Assembly (NCBI RefSeq): GCF_036370855.1
Contig: NC_088099.1
Location: 27,247,501 to 27,311,500, forward strand
Reading direction: 5' to 3'
DNA: 64,000 nucleotides
Source: Dromaius novaehollandiae
Lineage: Eukaryota > Chordata > Aves > Casuariiformes > Dromaiidae
Made by a program: the position numbers and the translations under genes. Under the pieces are notes generated by a model. The model ran no database searches, was not told the DNA's origin, and saw nothing but the letters and a program-made list of their open reading frames with translations. Shown here in pieces: positions 24,186 through 37,300 of this stretch (positions are counted from its first letter, which is position 1; every line of letters begins with the position of its first letter).

Positions 24186-27100
24186 CCAGTCTGAGGACAC
24201 AGTATGAATTCAAAAGTTATAGTCTTCATGTTGTCTTTCTGAACGTGGTGAATTCCAAGGACCACATTTAACATGATCAGTCTGAATATATATAAATCCA
24301 ATACAAATCCTGATCCTTTGTGCACGTGAACATCATCTATTTGAATGGAACCTCACTGAATTCCATTTACTTGTATCTGTTTGCAGGCTAGTGGTTTACT
24401 TAGAAAGATTTCAGCATTAATGAATCTTGCTGAGACATGGAAATTGGCTAACCACATCTCTGCAAGATCTGAGCCTTAGAAGCTGAGTTGGAAATTAGTC
24501 AATAACTTTTAATATCCAAATAAAGTACTTAATACTACTTTATTTCCATAATTATTAAACCAGAAAGAAAAGCTGAAGCATTTATGATTTTGGTTCTTTC
24601 TAACGGTATTGTTATTTACAATGAAAAGAGTATCAGATGGTATGTGATATATACTTCAGATGACCCAATTCCTTCTAAAGACCCGAAAATGAATGTAAAA
24701 GTTCCTTCCAATCCCTTGCATATATATACATTCCCTTGTATAGTTCTCCTCTTCCCAGAATAACTTTAGCCACACATCATCAGTATCATGTATCTTATTT
24801 AGTAACAATACGCCCATGATTTTCAGTGGGCTGATCTTGTTGCCGTAAATTCATCTTACTTTCCAACACAGCCTATAAGCTGTTGATGGGATGTTCTTTC
24901 AGCTGTTCACTTATAGATTCAATAAAGCTTTTCCTTGTAAAGTGAAGGACTCTACACTTTTTGCTGCTTTTGCTTTACATTTTGATTTCTTTGCGGGATA
25001 AGATTTAGAATGCAGAAATGTTTAGGAGGGCAGACTGTGGAACATACTTTATGGGATTATCATTTGCTTTTTAGTAGTTATTATCAAGCAGCAAGAGATC
25101 TTTGTATCCGGAGGAGTGTCATTATATCAAGATGAATCGTTTTACTGTAAAAATGTGCTCGGTTCAGATGATACCAAAATCCAGATATTGGAGGTTTGTA
25201 TAGGGGGACCATTTCTATGGACTGCGGGAAAGGAACTTTTTCTCTGAATTCACAACCGTCAGGGCAGGAGATTATCTTTTGACCCACCAACCGTTACCAG
25301 TGAGTGTTCTGCAGAAAGAAAGTGCCCCAAAACATTATAACCATCAGTCTAGTGGAGCAAAACAAAACTGTCTAATTAAGATATCTTAGTAAAAGATGAC
25401 AATTAACATCACTGGTAAATAACCTCTGAAAAACAGGGCACTTTTATTTAGTTACCTAAAAATAGATTTGGGTGCCCTACTGAGAACAGTAAGTCAAGAA
25501 CATAACTTCTGTTGTTCCTTTTAATCCATTAAGTCTGTACAGAGGAAAGAACCGAGGTATATGGAAATGCTGAGCAGGAACTGTACTGTGTTTTAGAGTG
25601 CTGATATTGCTATATTCTAGGAAATGGGTGACGAATAAAGCCGGTTGAAGATCTTTGTATGAAACCGGACATATCTTACCAACTCATTGGTGAGCTTTCA
25701 GACTAACTGAATGTGTGCTTTACTAGCTAACATGCAACAGAAAGAAGAGATGTAGGAAACAAATACTGATAACTCATTGAAAAGGAAGAGTGGGGGGAAG
25801 AGAAATCTTCTTCTTGCCTCTCCTCCCAAGTTCTAGGCTGGTGGAATTTAGACATTTTGTAGGTATTCTTTTGTAGTACAAAGTCCACCAGGACTTGCTT
25901 TCTTTTCAAGTTTTTGGAATGTATTGATTATTCCAGGTATCTGTATTTCTGAATGAATCAAGAAAAATACAGTTCACAGTGCCTCAGCCAGCCATCTTTA
26001 ACAAAATGCAGATTTCCATGATGTTTTACAGCACCGTATTTCTTTAGAAGTATATATTCCAAAATATAATGAACATTTTTGAAAATTCATATGGAGCTAG
26101 TCCTGGGTGAAAATTTATTTCATTGAATTAAATGATGCTTTTATTCCTTAATATAGTAGAACTTGGCGATTGTATCAGTGATGATTTTTGTAACTTACTG
26201 CTAGATGTTAAACTAAGCTATGTAACCCATCTCCAGTCCTGATTCACCTGAAGCCCATGCCCAAACTAACACTGACTTCACTTGGAACAGAGTCAACTCA
26301 TTAGTCATCATTTTGCTACTTCATAACTTTGGGATAAAATCAAAACACTTTTTTTTTTCTTTATTTCTAAGAAACTTGATGATGTGTGATGATGCCTGGA
26401 ATCTGACTGGGCCTGTCTTGCAGGGAAGTTCCTTTGAAGTAGCTATTGTGCTGAATATTCACTTCTTACTTTAGACACAGTGATTTCCCCTAAGACTCAT
26501 TTAGACCATGCAAAAGGCAAGATAGTTCTCTCCGTTTTCAAAGCACAGTACGTCACCTGGCACAAAGGCACTCACTGCACTAAAGCTGTCACTAAGTCTC
26601 TAGCCTGGATTCGTGAGGTGGTGAATTTCTGCTGTAGTTTCCTGTCTACCAGGTTCTCTTTGTAGGTGTCTCGTTGGCTTCGGTGACAGAGCACTTCATT
26701 TCTGTTCTGTGTTCATGTGCAAATTACTACCATCTATGCTTGTATAAAAGCTGTGTAAGTTAGACAAGCTTCAGAATAAAGGATCCATTTTGGTTTTTTT
26801 CTTGCTTTTCATAGTGGGATTTCTAGCTACAGATCGTTATTCTTTGCTTATTTATAGTATGTTTTCTCTTCTGTTCTGTCTTATTCTCTTCCTCCTTTTC
26901 TCCATTTTGATGACAGATGTTATACTTGTAAACTCCCTCTTTAACAGTAGAGTCGAATCCTGGATAATGCTCCTAGCACTCTTCTAACATGTTCCTCTTA
27001 CAAGCCATGCTACCTGATAGATTTTTAAAAGCCGGTTTATTCAATTTCATGTTGTATTAGTACACTCATGACTAAGACCACAGTTTTGCTTTTCATGTTA

Positions 27101-27370
27101 ATGGCATCTAAAAGGTTTTTATAGATGGAGCTGATAACACACTCTGTATTCACACCATGCTTTCAAATCACAACTCCTTTGCTATTCCTTAATTATTTGT
27201 GTTGACACTTTCCTTGCTAGCTAAGTACCTATTCAGCTTTGCCTTAAGCTGAGTTTTCTGGGCAGCTGGGAAAGAGTTTCAGTTAAAATTATGCTCCTGG
27301 GAAAAGTATATTGATTTGGTAGTGTTCAGCTATTGTGACTGTTTCACTGATCAGAACTCCTGTCCTGGGC
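24186..27370. other. Non-coding AT-rich sequence
   Basis: I see no gene, RNA gene or recognisable repeat. All open frames are under 70 codons and lack family signatures. Confidence 0.55.
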
Positions 27371-27500
27371 AGACTAGTTTTACAAATGGAAGACAGATAT
27401 TCTCCCAAATTTGGCAACAGAGGAGGTAAGGATTGTTTCAGGAAAAAAAAAGAAAAAGAAAAAAGAGAAACAAAAAGGAGATAAATCACTGTAAAAAGCA
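27371..27500 (-). repeat. Left arm of a long inverted repeat
   Basis: The reverse complement of this segment matches 28761-28878 almost throughout. The match includes an identical core of nearly 40 bp covering CTCCTCTGTTGCCAAATTTG and the GGGAGAATATCT after it. The arm is A-rich on the plus strand next to the core. Both arms encode the same short string (LPPLLPNLGEYLSS) in opposite orientation, which is simply the shared DNA read twice. Confidence 0.8.
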
Positions 27501-28760
27501 CATCCGGTGGTCTAAAGTTAAAGTTGCCCAGAGAACAGGACAGGAGTTTCTCCTGGTTTGGAGGAAGGAATTGAAACTTATGATCTGCACAGATGTCAGA
27601 GATTTACTTGTCCTTCTGAAAAAAAGAATTAATCTTGAATAAACTATAAAACTCCATGGAAGAATGGGAAGAACCTCCATTCTTGCATGCTACAGAGAGG
27701 ATTTTAATAAATTAGCAGCAAATTCACTGAAGATATCATCTGAAGCAAGCACATTCTATCCTTTCTCACTGGCTGTGTGCTAAGCAGACTGGGCATGCCT
27801 ACAGTGCCTGTGTGTGCTCCATCCTGGATGTACATTAGCTTTCTCTGCTCTCCCTTTTCCATGCTGCTTCTTCACTCTTTCTCATTCAATGCTCATGGCC
27901 ACAGTGGTGCTGCAATGGAGAACAGAGTTTGCCTTCCTTGTTGTCCTAGTTATTTTGCTACCCGGGGTTCTACAAAGTTCCTGATAATGTTGTGTCTGCT
28001 TTACTCTTTTGATTTTTCAACAGCAGGGGATGACTGTCACCTGTATCTGAGACTCATGTGTTTCAGAGTGTGGCAGGACCTGACTCTGCTAGCACCTTGG
28101 GAAAACACTGTCTTCTCCCTTCTTGAGTTACAGATGCCCAAATGACACCAAAAGGCTTCCAATCTCTACTACCTTTTTGCTAGGTCAAAAAAGGCTGAAG
28201 TAAAATAGGCTTCCCCTTCAAGTAGGGTAAATATTGATGCTCTGGGTGAGACATTAAACAAAAAGCTCCTCAGGGCCAGTTGTGTCCCTGAAGGTTGGGT
28301 GCTTTCCTCTAGTCCCTCTTTGCAGTCTAGCAGCATTCACTGCCTCCTGGAGCTAACCAAACTGCAGCAGCCCCCTCGGAGCCTGGAAGAACTCTTGCTT
28401 TGGGTCACTTTGCCATCTTGGCTTCAGACCTACCCCGTGCTCAGGTCAAGGTCTCCCTTTATGCGTTCCTGCTTGTAGTCCATCTCTCTTGCCACCTGCC
28501 TCAGTGCAGAAGCCTGCCCAGGCTCAGTGCACTCAGTCACTTCTTGGGACTCCCCAGCTCTCCAGCCCTGGGCTCAAAACACCAGAAATCTTCCTCCCTG
28601 TTGCTCATCATCGCTACTTCACTAGCAGGACACAGGGTATAGAGTATTTATATAGCAAACTGGAGTCAAATATTATGACATTATTGCATATGGTCAGGTG
28701 CCTCAAAGTTTAGAAATGTGTATGGTTCTCTGGGCAACTTTAACTTTAGAACACCGAATA
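27501..28760. other. 1.26-kb spacer between inverted-repeat arms
   Basis: The spacer is richer in G+C and pyrimidines than its flanks, especially 28300-28640. It contains a 122-codon plus frame (27777-28145) of no recognised family. No transposase motif is visible. It could be the body of a foldback or MITE-like element or ordinary DNA between two unrelated insertions. Confidence 0.45.
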
Positions 28761-28878
28761 TACTTTTTACAAGTATTTATCTCCTTTATCATTTTTTCAT
28801 TTTTTTCCTGAAAGGATCTTTACCTCCTCTGTTGCCAAATTTGGGAGAATATCTATCTTCTGTTTATAAAACCAGTCT
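28761..28878 (+). repeat. Right arm of a long inverted repeat
   Basis: This is the plus-strand partner of 27371-27500. Similarity starts at TACTTTTTAC and ends at ACCAGTCT and is lost abruptly on both sides, so both arms have the same boundaries. The poly-T section is about 10 bases shorter than in the left arm. Confidence 0.8.
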
Positions 28879-28989
28879 CTTTTACTCCACACTGCCAAAT
28901 TTCGCAGCATTTAAATTCCTATTAAAGATGTTTTTCTGTCGCCTCTGGAGAATGACATACTCTCCTTGCTGCTGTCAGGGAGTTACTAG

Positions 28990-29165
28990 ATAATGCTTAG
29001 CAAACTACTTAAACAGCATTTTGCATGCTGGCCATTAATGGGCTGTTCCACATTTTCATAAAACATCTGGGATCTGATTAGCTGAAAGTCTGAGCATTAA
29101 TTGCGATACTGTCTGCAATTATAGCAGATTGTAGCTGGACAGTGAATGTATCGAGTGCTCTGAAA
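28990..29165. promoter_or_regulatory. Candidate conserved element with homeodomain-type sites
   Basis: This unique AT-rich stretch has the palindrome CCATTAATGG, TGATTAGC, GCATTAATTGC and CAATTATAG within about 170 bases. Clusters of TAAT cores like this are common in developmental enhancers. The call rests on motif density alone; conservation cannot be seen from one sequence. Confidence 0.2.
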
Positions 29166-30955
29166 AGCAAATTGCTTCAAAAATCAGGTTCTTTCTAGGT
29201 TCTGCTCCCTGTAGTTATTATTGCCTGGAAATGTATTGTTGCTTCTGTAAATGACTGATACATTTTAAAATGCCATTTATTCCTTAGAACAAGGACAAGA
29301 AAGCCAGTTTTCCCATCACTGCCTGCTATTCTAGGAATTAGGTTGCTTCCTGATTTAATGATTCTTGAGCAGATAATGAAAGAGATGGGAGATACGGGTT
29401 TGAAAGTTCCCAGAAAGAGGTAAGAACCTAACCCATGAATCTCACACCCTGGATATGCTTCTTCCTCCTAAAGGTTTTACGCTCTTGGAAGAAAAGGGAG
29501 TACCACTCCTTTCAGCAGAAGGCTCAGGACTGTGGAATCTGAGTATCTGGGTGCATTTCCCTGTAACACTTAATCAGATCTCCAGTAAGCAATGATTTAG
29601 AAATCATCCCATTCTTTTATATTTACACATTAGCTGGTTAAAGGCTGTTTCTCATTGAATACACTGAAAGTGGTAGCTGCCTCCTCATTTTCTCATCAGC
29701 TTTGGCTTGCCATTCTGAAGATCTTAATCCAGACCTGCAGTAAGAGATCATTGATAGGATTTGGTAAATTTTTTTTAAAAAAAAGTTTATTTTTTTCCAA
29801 TTTGGCATTCACAGGTTGAAAGACCCATCATCTTTCATTTTCATCACCATTCATATAAGACGCCTCTAACATGTCTTTGTCATTGGATTTGAATTCTTTT
29901 GTTTCTGGTTCTCTTTATGTCCTACTCCCCTCCTAATGTCCTTTGGAGATGCTTGAGGTCAGAAAGAAATAAGGAGTGTGCTAGCAATGTAGGAGATGCT
30001 CTTGGGAAAGTTAGGAATTAAAACAGAGAAGCTTAGTTGTTTATGGGCCAAAAGCTTTTTCCCTTCATGAAGATGATTTCTGACTTCTGAACCACAACTA
30101 CTCTGTGTCCTGCTGTGAACCAGTCAGGGTGGAAACCACCAGGGAGCACACCCTAAATTGTGGAGGGACAACCTAAGGGACTCTTAAATCAGCCTGGCAT
30201 GAATTTGCCTCTAGAGGTCTCCCAACTCTTCTTGCATTTCAAGCCCCAAATATAGGCATTTTGTACCTCCTTCAACTTCAGGATGTGCTCTCTCCCTTCC
30301 TCTTTCCCCCTTGTGCCCTGGTTCTCAAAATTAGCTCTGTAGCATTTGTTTTTTATGGTTCATAAATATAGATTTGTCTTGTTCTAACATTGTCATAATC
30401 TGGCAGCTGATGTAGCTCTTACAGGAAGTTTTGCCATTATAGGAGAAATTTCTGTGGAAAATGCTGGGTAGTTCAGAGAGTTTTTGTCATAAAGGGTAAA
30501 TCTGGTGATTCCAAATAAAAATTAGTCAATGTGCTCTACATGCATGCTTTCAGGCAAAGCATATGCAAAACTGAATGAAGCTGAAACATCTTTGCAGCCC
30601 ATGGTTGCAGAAAAACAGAAATCCCCACAAAATTCTATGTAAGGATCTTGCTCTGCCCCTTGTAGCATCTCAGAATGCATCAGCTGAGAAAGCCTCTCTG
30701 CTACCTCTCTTTTCTCCTCAGTGCTGATGGGTATCACTCTGTCTTGGCTTTTGCTGATAGGATTCAGGAGTTATTTCACCAGGGTCAGTCTGTATGCCTT
30801 ATATTGATGTTTTATATAGGTGTTTTGCTATTAACTTCAAAGGAGTTCTGTCTAATTTGCACCAGTATAAACGAGAGGGTAGATTCACTCACTGAATCTG
30901 CACAACTGATACTTTCCTGTCTGCACGATCCACGTGCAGACTGACACACAATATT
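29166..30955. other. Non-coding sequence
   Basis: I see no gene or clear repeat. An 89-codon plus frame (30675-30944) matches nothing recognised. Confidence 0.55.
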
Positions 30956-31290
30956 CTATACCCCCTCTATTTGAATTTAGGCCTATTTTCCCACTCTCGG
31001 GGGAGAAAGCGGCTGCATTCAGGATGCCTACAGGAGCTCAGCAGGAGCTGCTGCCTCTCAGACACGAGATCCGGGCAATCAGGTGCTTCCTGCTGGCGCC
31101 GTGGAGCTGCTCCCTTTGGATTGCTTCCTCCACACTGGGAGAACACTGTGGATCATGCCCAGAGGAGAGGCAATGGTTCCCGGCCTTCAGTCAGCAATAC
31201 CTCCCAAGCATCTGCCCCAGGAAAGAAGGGTTTCGACTCGCTTTGGAATCTTTTCAATGCTGAATATAACAGGTTAAAATGGCCACCCTT
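30956..31290. other. CpG-enriched patch of unknown nature
   Basis: About 330 bases carry roughly nine CpGs and clearly higher GC than the flanks. Two plus frames overlap (30934-31263, 109 codons; 30971-31354, 127 codons) but match no family I can name. It could be a small orphan CpG island, a decayed insertion or an exon. No convincing splice pair bounds it. Confidence 0.3.
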
Positions 31291-31354
31291 ATTTAGACCA
31301 AGAGGACCCAGAGGGATCCAGGCAGTACAAAGAATGGACAAGAGTAAATTTTAA

Positions 31355-32190
31355 GGACAGTTAACTAAGGGAAAAACCTTCACAGAAAAAGCTTTTTATG
31401 AAAATTGGATGAAAACAGGCACATACAGTGTCTCAAATGTGCAGTTATGCTGTTGTATGCCAGCTGTTGGCTGATGTCCAGAGTTCAGGCCTGAGGAGAG
31501 ATCTGGTTAAGTGATGATTATGTAGGGGACTGGGAAAATGCTGTGCCTGAATAGCTATTCTGATTTAATGAAAATGACCAGAGATTTGGGGTAATAAGAG
31601 ATTTTCATGGAGTATGATGTACTATGAAAACAATGAATTCCCAGATCATTAGCAAAGATATGAGACTCATATGATATAACTTTGAAAGAATGTAGTTTTC
31701 TTGTAGAAATTGCATTGGAAGTTTTAAAGAGTGAAATTTGCTTGAAAGCCTATTACATGGCTAAGAATGGCCTTGATTTTTAAAATTTCCTATTAAAATA
31801 TTCAGAGGCATATGGCCATTTTTCATTGTAGTGAAAATAAATCAAAGAATTTTCTAGTTTACAGTACTGGTTGTCAAGTATGTCGCTGTCAGATGGATTT
31901 GGGCAGAGGAGTTGACCTTTTGAATAAACCCCCTAAAATGTATAATATTTTCTGTTCTAACTCAAAGCAGGTTTCATTAAGAAAAAAATGATTCAAACCT
32001 TTCTGCAAAGAGTAAGAAGACACTGCCTGGCCCTCTATAGGCAGCTAAGTATAGTGAGGAATTATCTTGTTTCCATGGTCATTTAGCTTTCAAATGTCAT
32101 AACCAGACAGAAAAGAAGGTGAACCATGACTATAGCATTTAATGAGGCAGCTGCTTCTTTTTGAAGACCATGCAACCATCAAACAATGGT
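31355..32190. other. Non-coding AT-rich sequence
   Basis: I see nothing recognisable here. Confidence 0.5.
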
Positions 32191-32194
32191 CAGA

Positions 32195-32545
32195 TGCAAA
32201 GAGACCAGCAAAGACCTGTAAGAATAATCAATGGCTGAACAAAAGTACATTAAGAAGAAAGACTTCAGGAAATTTCTTTAGTCTAAAAAAGACTGAGAAA
32301 AAAAAAAGGACCTTCAAATATAAGGTAGGTGCAAAAAGGAAAGTAAATTATAACCACTTACTTGCTGCTGGTAAGATAAAAGATGCCATAGTCTTAAATT
32401 TAAGTAACAGAGATTTAAAGATAGATATCAAGAAATATTTTTTGACAGTAAGCAGGGTAAAGCAGAGGAATAGATTGCCTGTGGAGATGTCAAGTCTCTC
32501 TGACTGGACATTCTGAAGATTTGGTTATGAAGTCTAAAATGGTCT
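32195..32545 (+). mobile_element. Old CR1-like LINE fragment (end of the coding region)
   Basis: A 124-codon frame (32142-32516) ends in a segment resembling the C-terminal part of the CR1 ORF2 protein. It reads DIKKYFLTVSRVKQRNRLP, then VEMSSL, matching the conserved order 'DIRKKFF...V.(H/R)WNRLP.E(V/M)...SL'. The asparagine, arginine, leucine and proline of the NRLP motif are kept. The reverse-transcriptase core is absent, so this is a diverged, truncated copy without function. Confidence 0.65.
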
Positions 32546-34109
32546 AAACTGCGGGACACAGGAGTGTTTCTGAGCTCCTAGATCTGGATGTGAGCCTTTC
32601 CTGTGTCCTGACTCCATCTCAGGGAAAAATAATCATCCTCCTCTTCCTTTTCCCTCACCTGTTTTCCAAGCAAAATAAAGCAAAGCATGCAGGCCACAAA
32701 GGAGGCATAGACATTTTCAGCAGATCCTTGGTCCAGATGAGCCATGAATGTTCATTATGGACTGCAGCCCTTGGACAGCCACAGCTGTGGCTCCTCTGTT
32801 AGGCAGAGCGATGAGCTGGGGCACTTCTCCAGATTCCTTTCAGTCCTTGTTTTCTGTGATCTGTTGTGAAAAATAATTGGAGACAGGCTTGAGGTGGCAT
32901 CCTAACTGGCTGGTCATCTAGTCACTCTCTTTTATACAAATATTGGAAAACTCCATGCACTAACACAACATTTGTAGCCCACAGTATAACTATGCAGAGG
33001 TGGTAGCTTATTGTCAGCTGTAGGATTAGAGGTCCCTGTGCTGCAGGGACACATGTCGGTCCTGCTCCCCCATCCAGAAGGCAGAATAGTGTGTGAGGCC
33101 ATGACAGCCCTGAGGATGCTGCGGCAAGAGCAGAAAGCAGGCAACGCCTGTGAACTGCCACAGGTGCATGTCTAAATAAATAGGCACTTGGTGTAAATCA
33201 TTTCAGATTCTCTCATTACAGTTCAGCCTTTGGAGTGTGAAGTGAATTAATTTGGGCAGTTGTCTTCGGAAGATGTGCATTAAGTTGCTTAACCCTTTCC
33301 CTCTCTGCTTGCTTTCTTCCCCTTGGTAAACTCACACCTCTCCACCAGCTTCAAAGGGTATTGTATAAGGTAATTTGATACTTCAGCAATGGCCTCAGTC
33401 CCCTAGAGCCCTTGGAAATGTCTCTGGGGACTTTCTCCTTCATTGTCATGTTTTCTGCAAGAGTTGTCTCCAAATCTAGCAAATGCTTGGGAGGCTAAAT
33501 TGAAAACCTGTGCCACAGCAGTAAAAGACCGTCTTCAGAACTAATACCTGTGGCATCAGTATCTGCTGTTGGAGACCACTCCAAAACCACTCCATTGGTT
33601 AAAAATGAGACATTGAAGAAACACTCAGAAAACTCAAAATCATTTTCTCATTCCCTAGTTATCCTTTTAAAAGCACTCTTACCACACTGTCAACTCCCGG
33701 ATTATTGTGCACCCTATGTTAGACAAAAGAAAAAAAAGAAAAAAATCTGCCAGCACAATTTAGAAAGTCTGATGACTTTAAAGACCTTCAGCACAGGGAG
33801 AGCTGCCACTGACAAAAACTTGCTGTGACTCATCTATGCTTTGCATGAGAGTGAATCTTTTTGCTACATACTTTTGGAGATAGATTGAATTTAAAACCCT
33901 CTGAAGTCTTTTTAAGGTCTAAGACCTATTAGGGAGTGAATGTTACGAAGGGGAGCTCTTACAGGAACAAATGTTTTTAAAGGAAAGATTGATAAAGTTT
34001 AAAATATAATTAAAGAGGCTCAGGTACATGATAAATGGCCCATTATAGGTCTTATTCTAATGTAAAATACAGCAGCACTCAAGTCAAAGATAAGGACTAG
34101 AGTTTCATC
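32546..34109. other. Non-coding sequence between CR1 fragments
   Basis: No gene is supported. Short frames at 32590-32802 and 33550-33828 show no domains. An A-rich tract at about 33727-33745 follows no recognisable element. Confidence 0.5.
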
Positions 34110-34317
34110 TGAATTGTTTTCACAGTGGAAGTGATTAAACACTGGAGCAGGTTGTCCAGAGAAGCTGTCACTTCCCTGACCTTGGAGATATTCACCACTG
34201 GGCTAGTCAAGACCCTGATCAATCTGATCTAAAGCTGGTTAGACCTCCTGTGAACAGGGGGTTGAGCTAGATGACTTCCAGAGATCCCTTACAAATTAAA
34301 TTCTTCTATGATTCTGA
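34110..34317 (+). mobile_element. CR1 LINE 3'-end fragment
   Basis: The last roughly 200 bases of a CR1 element lie on the plus strand. Landmarks in order are AAACACTGGAGCAGGTTG, then a segment like 'ccttggagatattc', then GAGCTAGATGACTTCCAGAG, then the terminal TTCTATGATTCTGA. No coding capacity remains. The 3' terminus is well defined; the 5' edge is approximate. Confidence 0.85.
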
Positions 34318-37300
34318 GGTATGTGCCTAGCCTGTTCTTAATGATTTCTCATGATGGAGACTCCACTTTCTCCACAAATTATCTATTGCAGTGCTTCCCA
34401 ATGAGAAGAAAAAAATATTCAAAGCAACTGTATATTTTGGTTGGATTAAATCAACTTCTTGAAGTGTTTGTAACCCTTGCATGGCAATGCTCTGATAGTG
34501 CCAGACAGTCAGAGAGTGAACCTAAATAGACTATATTTCTTACAGCTAGGTTGAAAGAAATTCAAATAGTTAAAGACTTAGAATCACAGAAATCCATAAT
34601 GCAATTCAATGTGTGATCTAAAGCAGAGGTTAGCAACCTATTCATCGCTAGAGAACGTACATGTCTTTCAAACTCCTTTGGCAGCCCATATCTTAAAGTT
34701 ACTCAATATTAACGCTGAAAAAAATGATAGGGCTGCAGAGCATATGAAATGATTTCATGGACCATAGTTCTCTCTCTCTATTTTTGTAAAAGTAAGAATA
34801 TATACTAAAATCAGGATAGCTGATTTACTGATACTCTAGGAACTTAGTTACCATAAACCCACTGTTATGTTGCATGAGAACTATGAGATATGGACATTTA
34901 GGACAAACTGAGAAAGTGTATGCCTTTAAAAAAAAGCATGGATAGAATCTGAATCTAAAATATTACAATTTTGTCCTCATTTTTCTTCATTGTTTTTGCC
35001 ATTGTATTGAATGATAACATAGTATCTAATTTTGTTAGGAGTACTAGTCAACCTTTCATAAACTCTGACTTTCAGCTAATTTTGAATGTATTGCTCACCT
35101 TGTTGTTCACTTAATTTTCTAAATGGTTTGAAAACTTATTTTGATCAACCTCTTTCCCAATAAGAATTAGTCTTCTATTTATAACATTTTTTGAAACTCA
35201 TAATTTGTACCTTTGCCATCAGTAGCAGGCATATACTTGATGTCAGCTCAGTGTTCTCCAGCAGCTAATATGCAGCATGTGTGCTGAAATGCCTTTTTAA
35301 ACAAAAATGGTGTTGAACAAAAAATAACATTGTGCAGAACATAAGAGTCTGTATTAATGATCAAAATGTGCTTCATGTTTAAACATCAGGGTTTATGTCC
35401 ATCACTTACCTTTATGTCTCCTCCTCTTTTCTTCCATGTCTCATTTTGACTGTTAGTGTCTGTACCTGAAAGATTTTTGTTTGTAGTCACTTGAGCCACA
35501 CTATATTTGCAGGGGATCTAGCCTCCTATTTTCAGGGACCCTAATTACATGCTTGAATTCAGGAATATTGTTCTACCAAATAAAACATTATTTGTATTAA
35601 GAATGGCAGAATCAGGTTGTCAATTCCCAACAGAAATCAGATGGCTGATTGTTTTTGTTCCAGCAAACACAACTCTGACTCTCATAGCACTTTGGATATT
35701 ATCTTGGTTTGAGCCTTGATCCAGTGTAACGTCCTGTGTGCCATGCCAAAATTTTCTTTGAGGTTAAACTCACCCCTCACAGCTACATTTTTCGCAGTTC
35801 ATATGGGACACATCTGTGGTTTGCTTGCCTTTTAAAAAGCTATGAAGACTAAATGCAAACAAAACTTATACTATTTGAAGTATGAAAACTACAGGTGTAT
35901 CCTGCAGACAGTGCAAAATATTGTTTTCAGGTTCTCATTTCTATCCTCAGACAGAAATTAAATGAATAGATTTTGCTTTAGGGACGGAATCCTCTCCCCT
36001 TAGTTTATGGCTGGGACTGGAAAACCAGTCTGTGTTTGCCTCAGAGACATTCAAACAGTTGAGTCATAACCTGTAACACTCCACAAAAGGTAGATGAGAT
36101 TCTTAATGAGAACGCAATTGTTACGCATCTTCCCTTACCTCCCCTAAGTACTATTCTGGCTATTTATACTGAATGCTGCTCTGTAGTGTGAAGGGCTGTA
36201 GAGCCTCCCTTTGGTGGGGTGGCCTTTTGGAGGGCTGGTCCCCCTTTGCAGCAGAATTGTCCTGTAGAGCTGCTTTGGGAAATGCTGGCACCTGCACTGA
36301 GGGGCAGACAACAGCGCGCAGAAGGTGATGTATAGAAGTAATGTTTCTGCAGTTTTTATATTTTAGTGCTCAGAACAACCAAACTGAGGATAAAATAGGG
36401 GATTACATTGATTATTTCGGATATTACTCAAGTTAGTTCAAAACGACTGTGTCTCATTTCTCATGACGACTACATGGGTCTGACCTGCTAGATTAAAGTG
36501 GAGTATACAAGGCAGTTTTCCAGACAAACGGATTTTGATAGTGATTGTCCAAGTCAAAGCATCAAGGATAGGATACCTCTCACCTTTTTAAAATGTTTGC
36601 TCCTAAGCAAATTGGTATAGGGACTCTTAAAACTCATGGCAGGTGTCTGATCTGCTTTAGACCTACTTTCCAGGGAGGTCTGTTGCACACTACAGCCCTC
36701 TGACAAGCTCTTGATTAACAATAAATGGGGCCTCCTCTGATCAGGTAGTCAGTAGGTAGTCAGTGTTCGTTGCATAAACTTTGCTGAACTGCGGAGCCCC
36801 TTTGAGAACAAGCTCATTTAAGTTTATGTTCTCTTTTCATAGCTGGTTTAAGAGTTTCAGCTGTTGCTCCGTGTTCTTTGCTTTATTGTATGTTCTCTCT
36901 CCCTTCTCTTCTTCATGTGCTCATTTAACCTCTTCATATCTCCAGCCTGAACAGCAAACTAAAAGCTTTGACTGAAAGAGAATCATGTTGGTTGATTTTA
37001 GCTCTCTGTAGCTTTGGTAGGGGAGCAACACTATTTGAGTTGTTGCAGACTCCGTAAAATTGAGCAACATGGCCCACACAGCCTTACTTTTATGGCATCT
37101 GCCTTTTCACTAAAATGTTGAGATTTATTTATAGGGATAAAAGAGATGCAACAGCTCTTGCAGCAAAAGTCTCTTTTTCCTAACAAAAAGATTTCTCTCT
37201 AGTGTATGATAGGAACTTGCATCTGCAGTTAAGCAGTGAAGTACCTATCTGGTGGCAGCGTGCTGAAGAGAAGATCCACTGCTCCTTACCGTTGCCAGTA

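Noticed and set aside
26945..26965. tRNA B-box-like string (AGAGTCGAATCC)
   Set aside because: No matching A-box or cloverleaf can be drawn around it.
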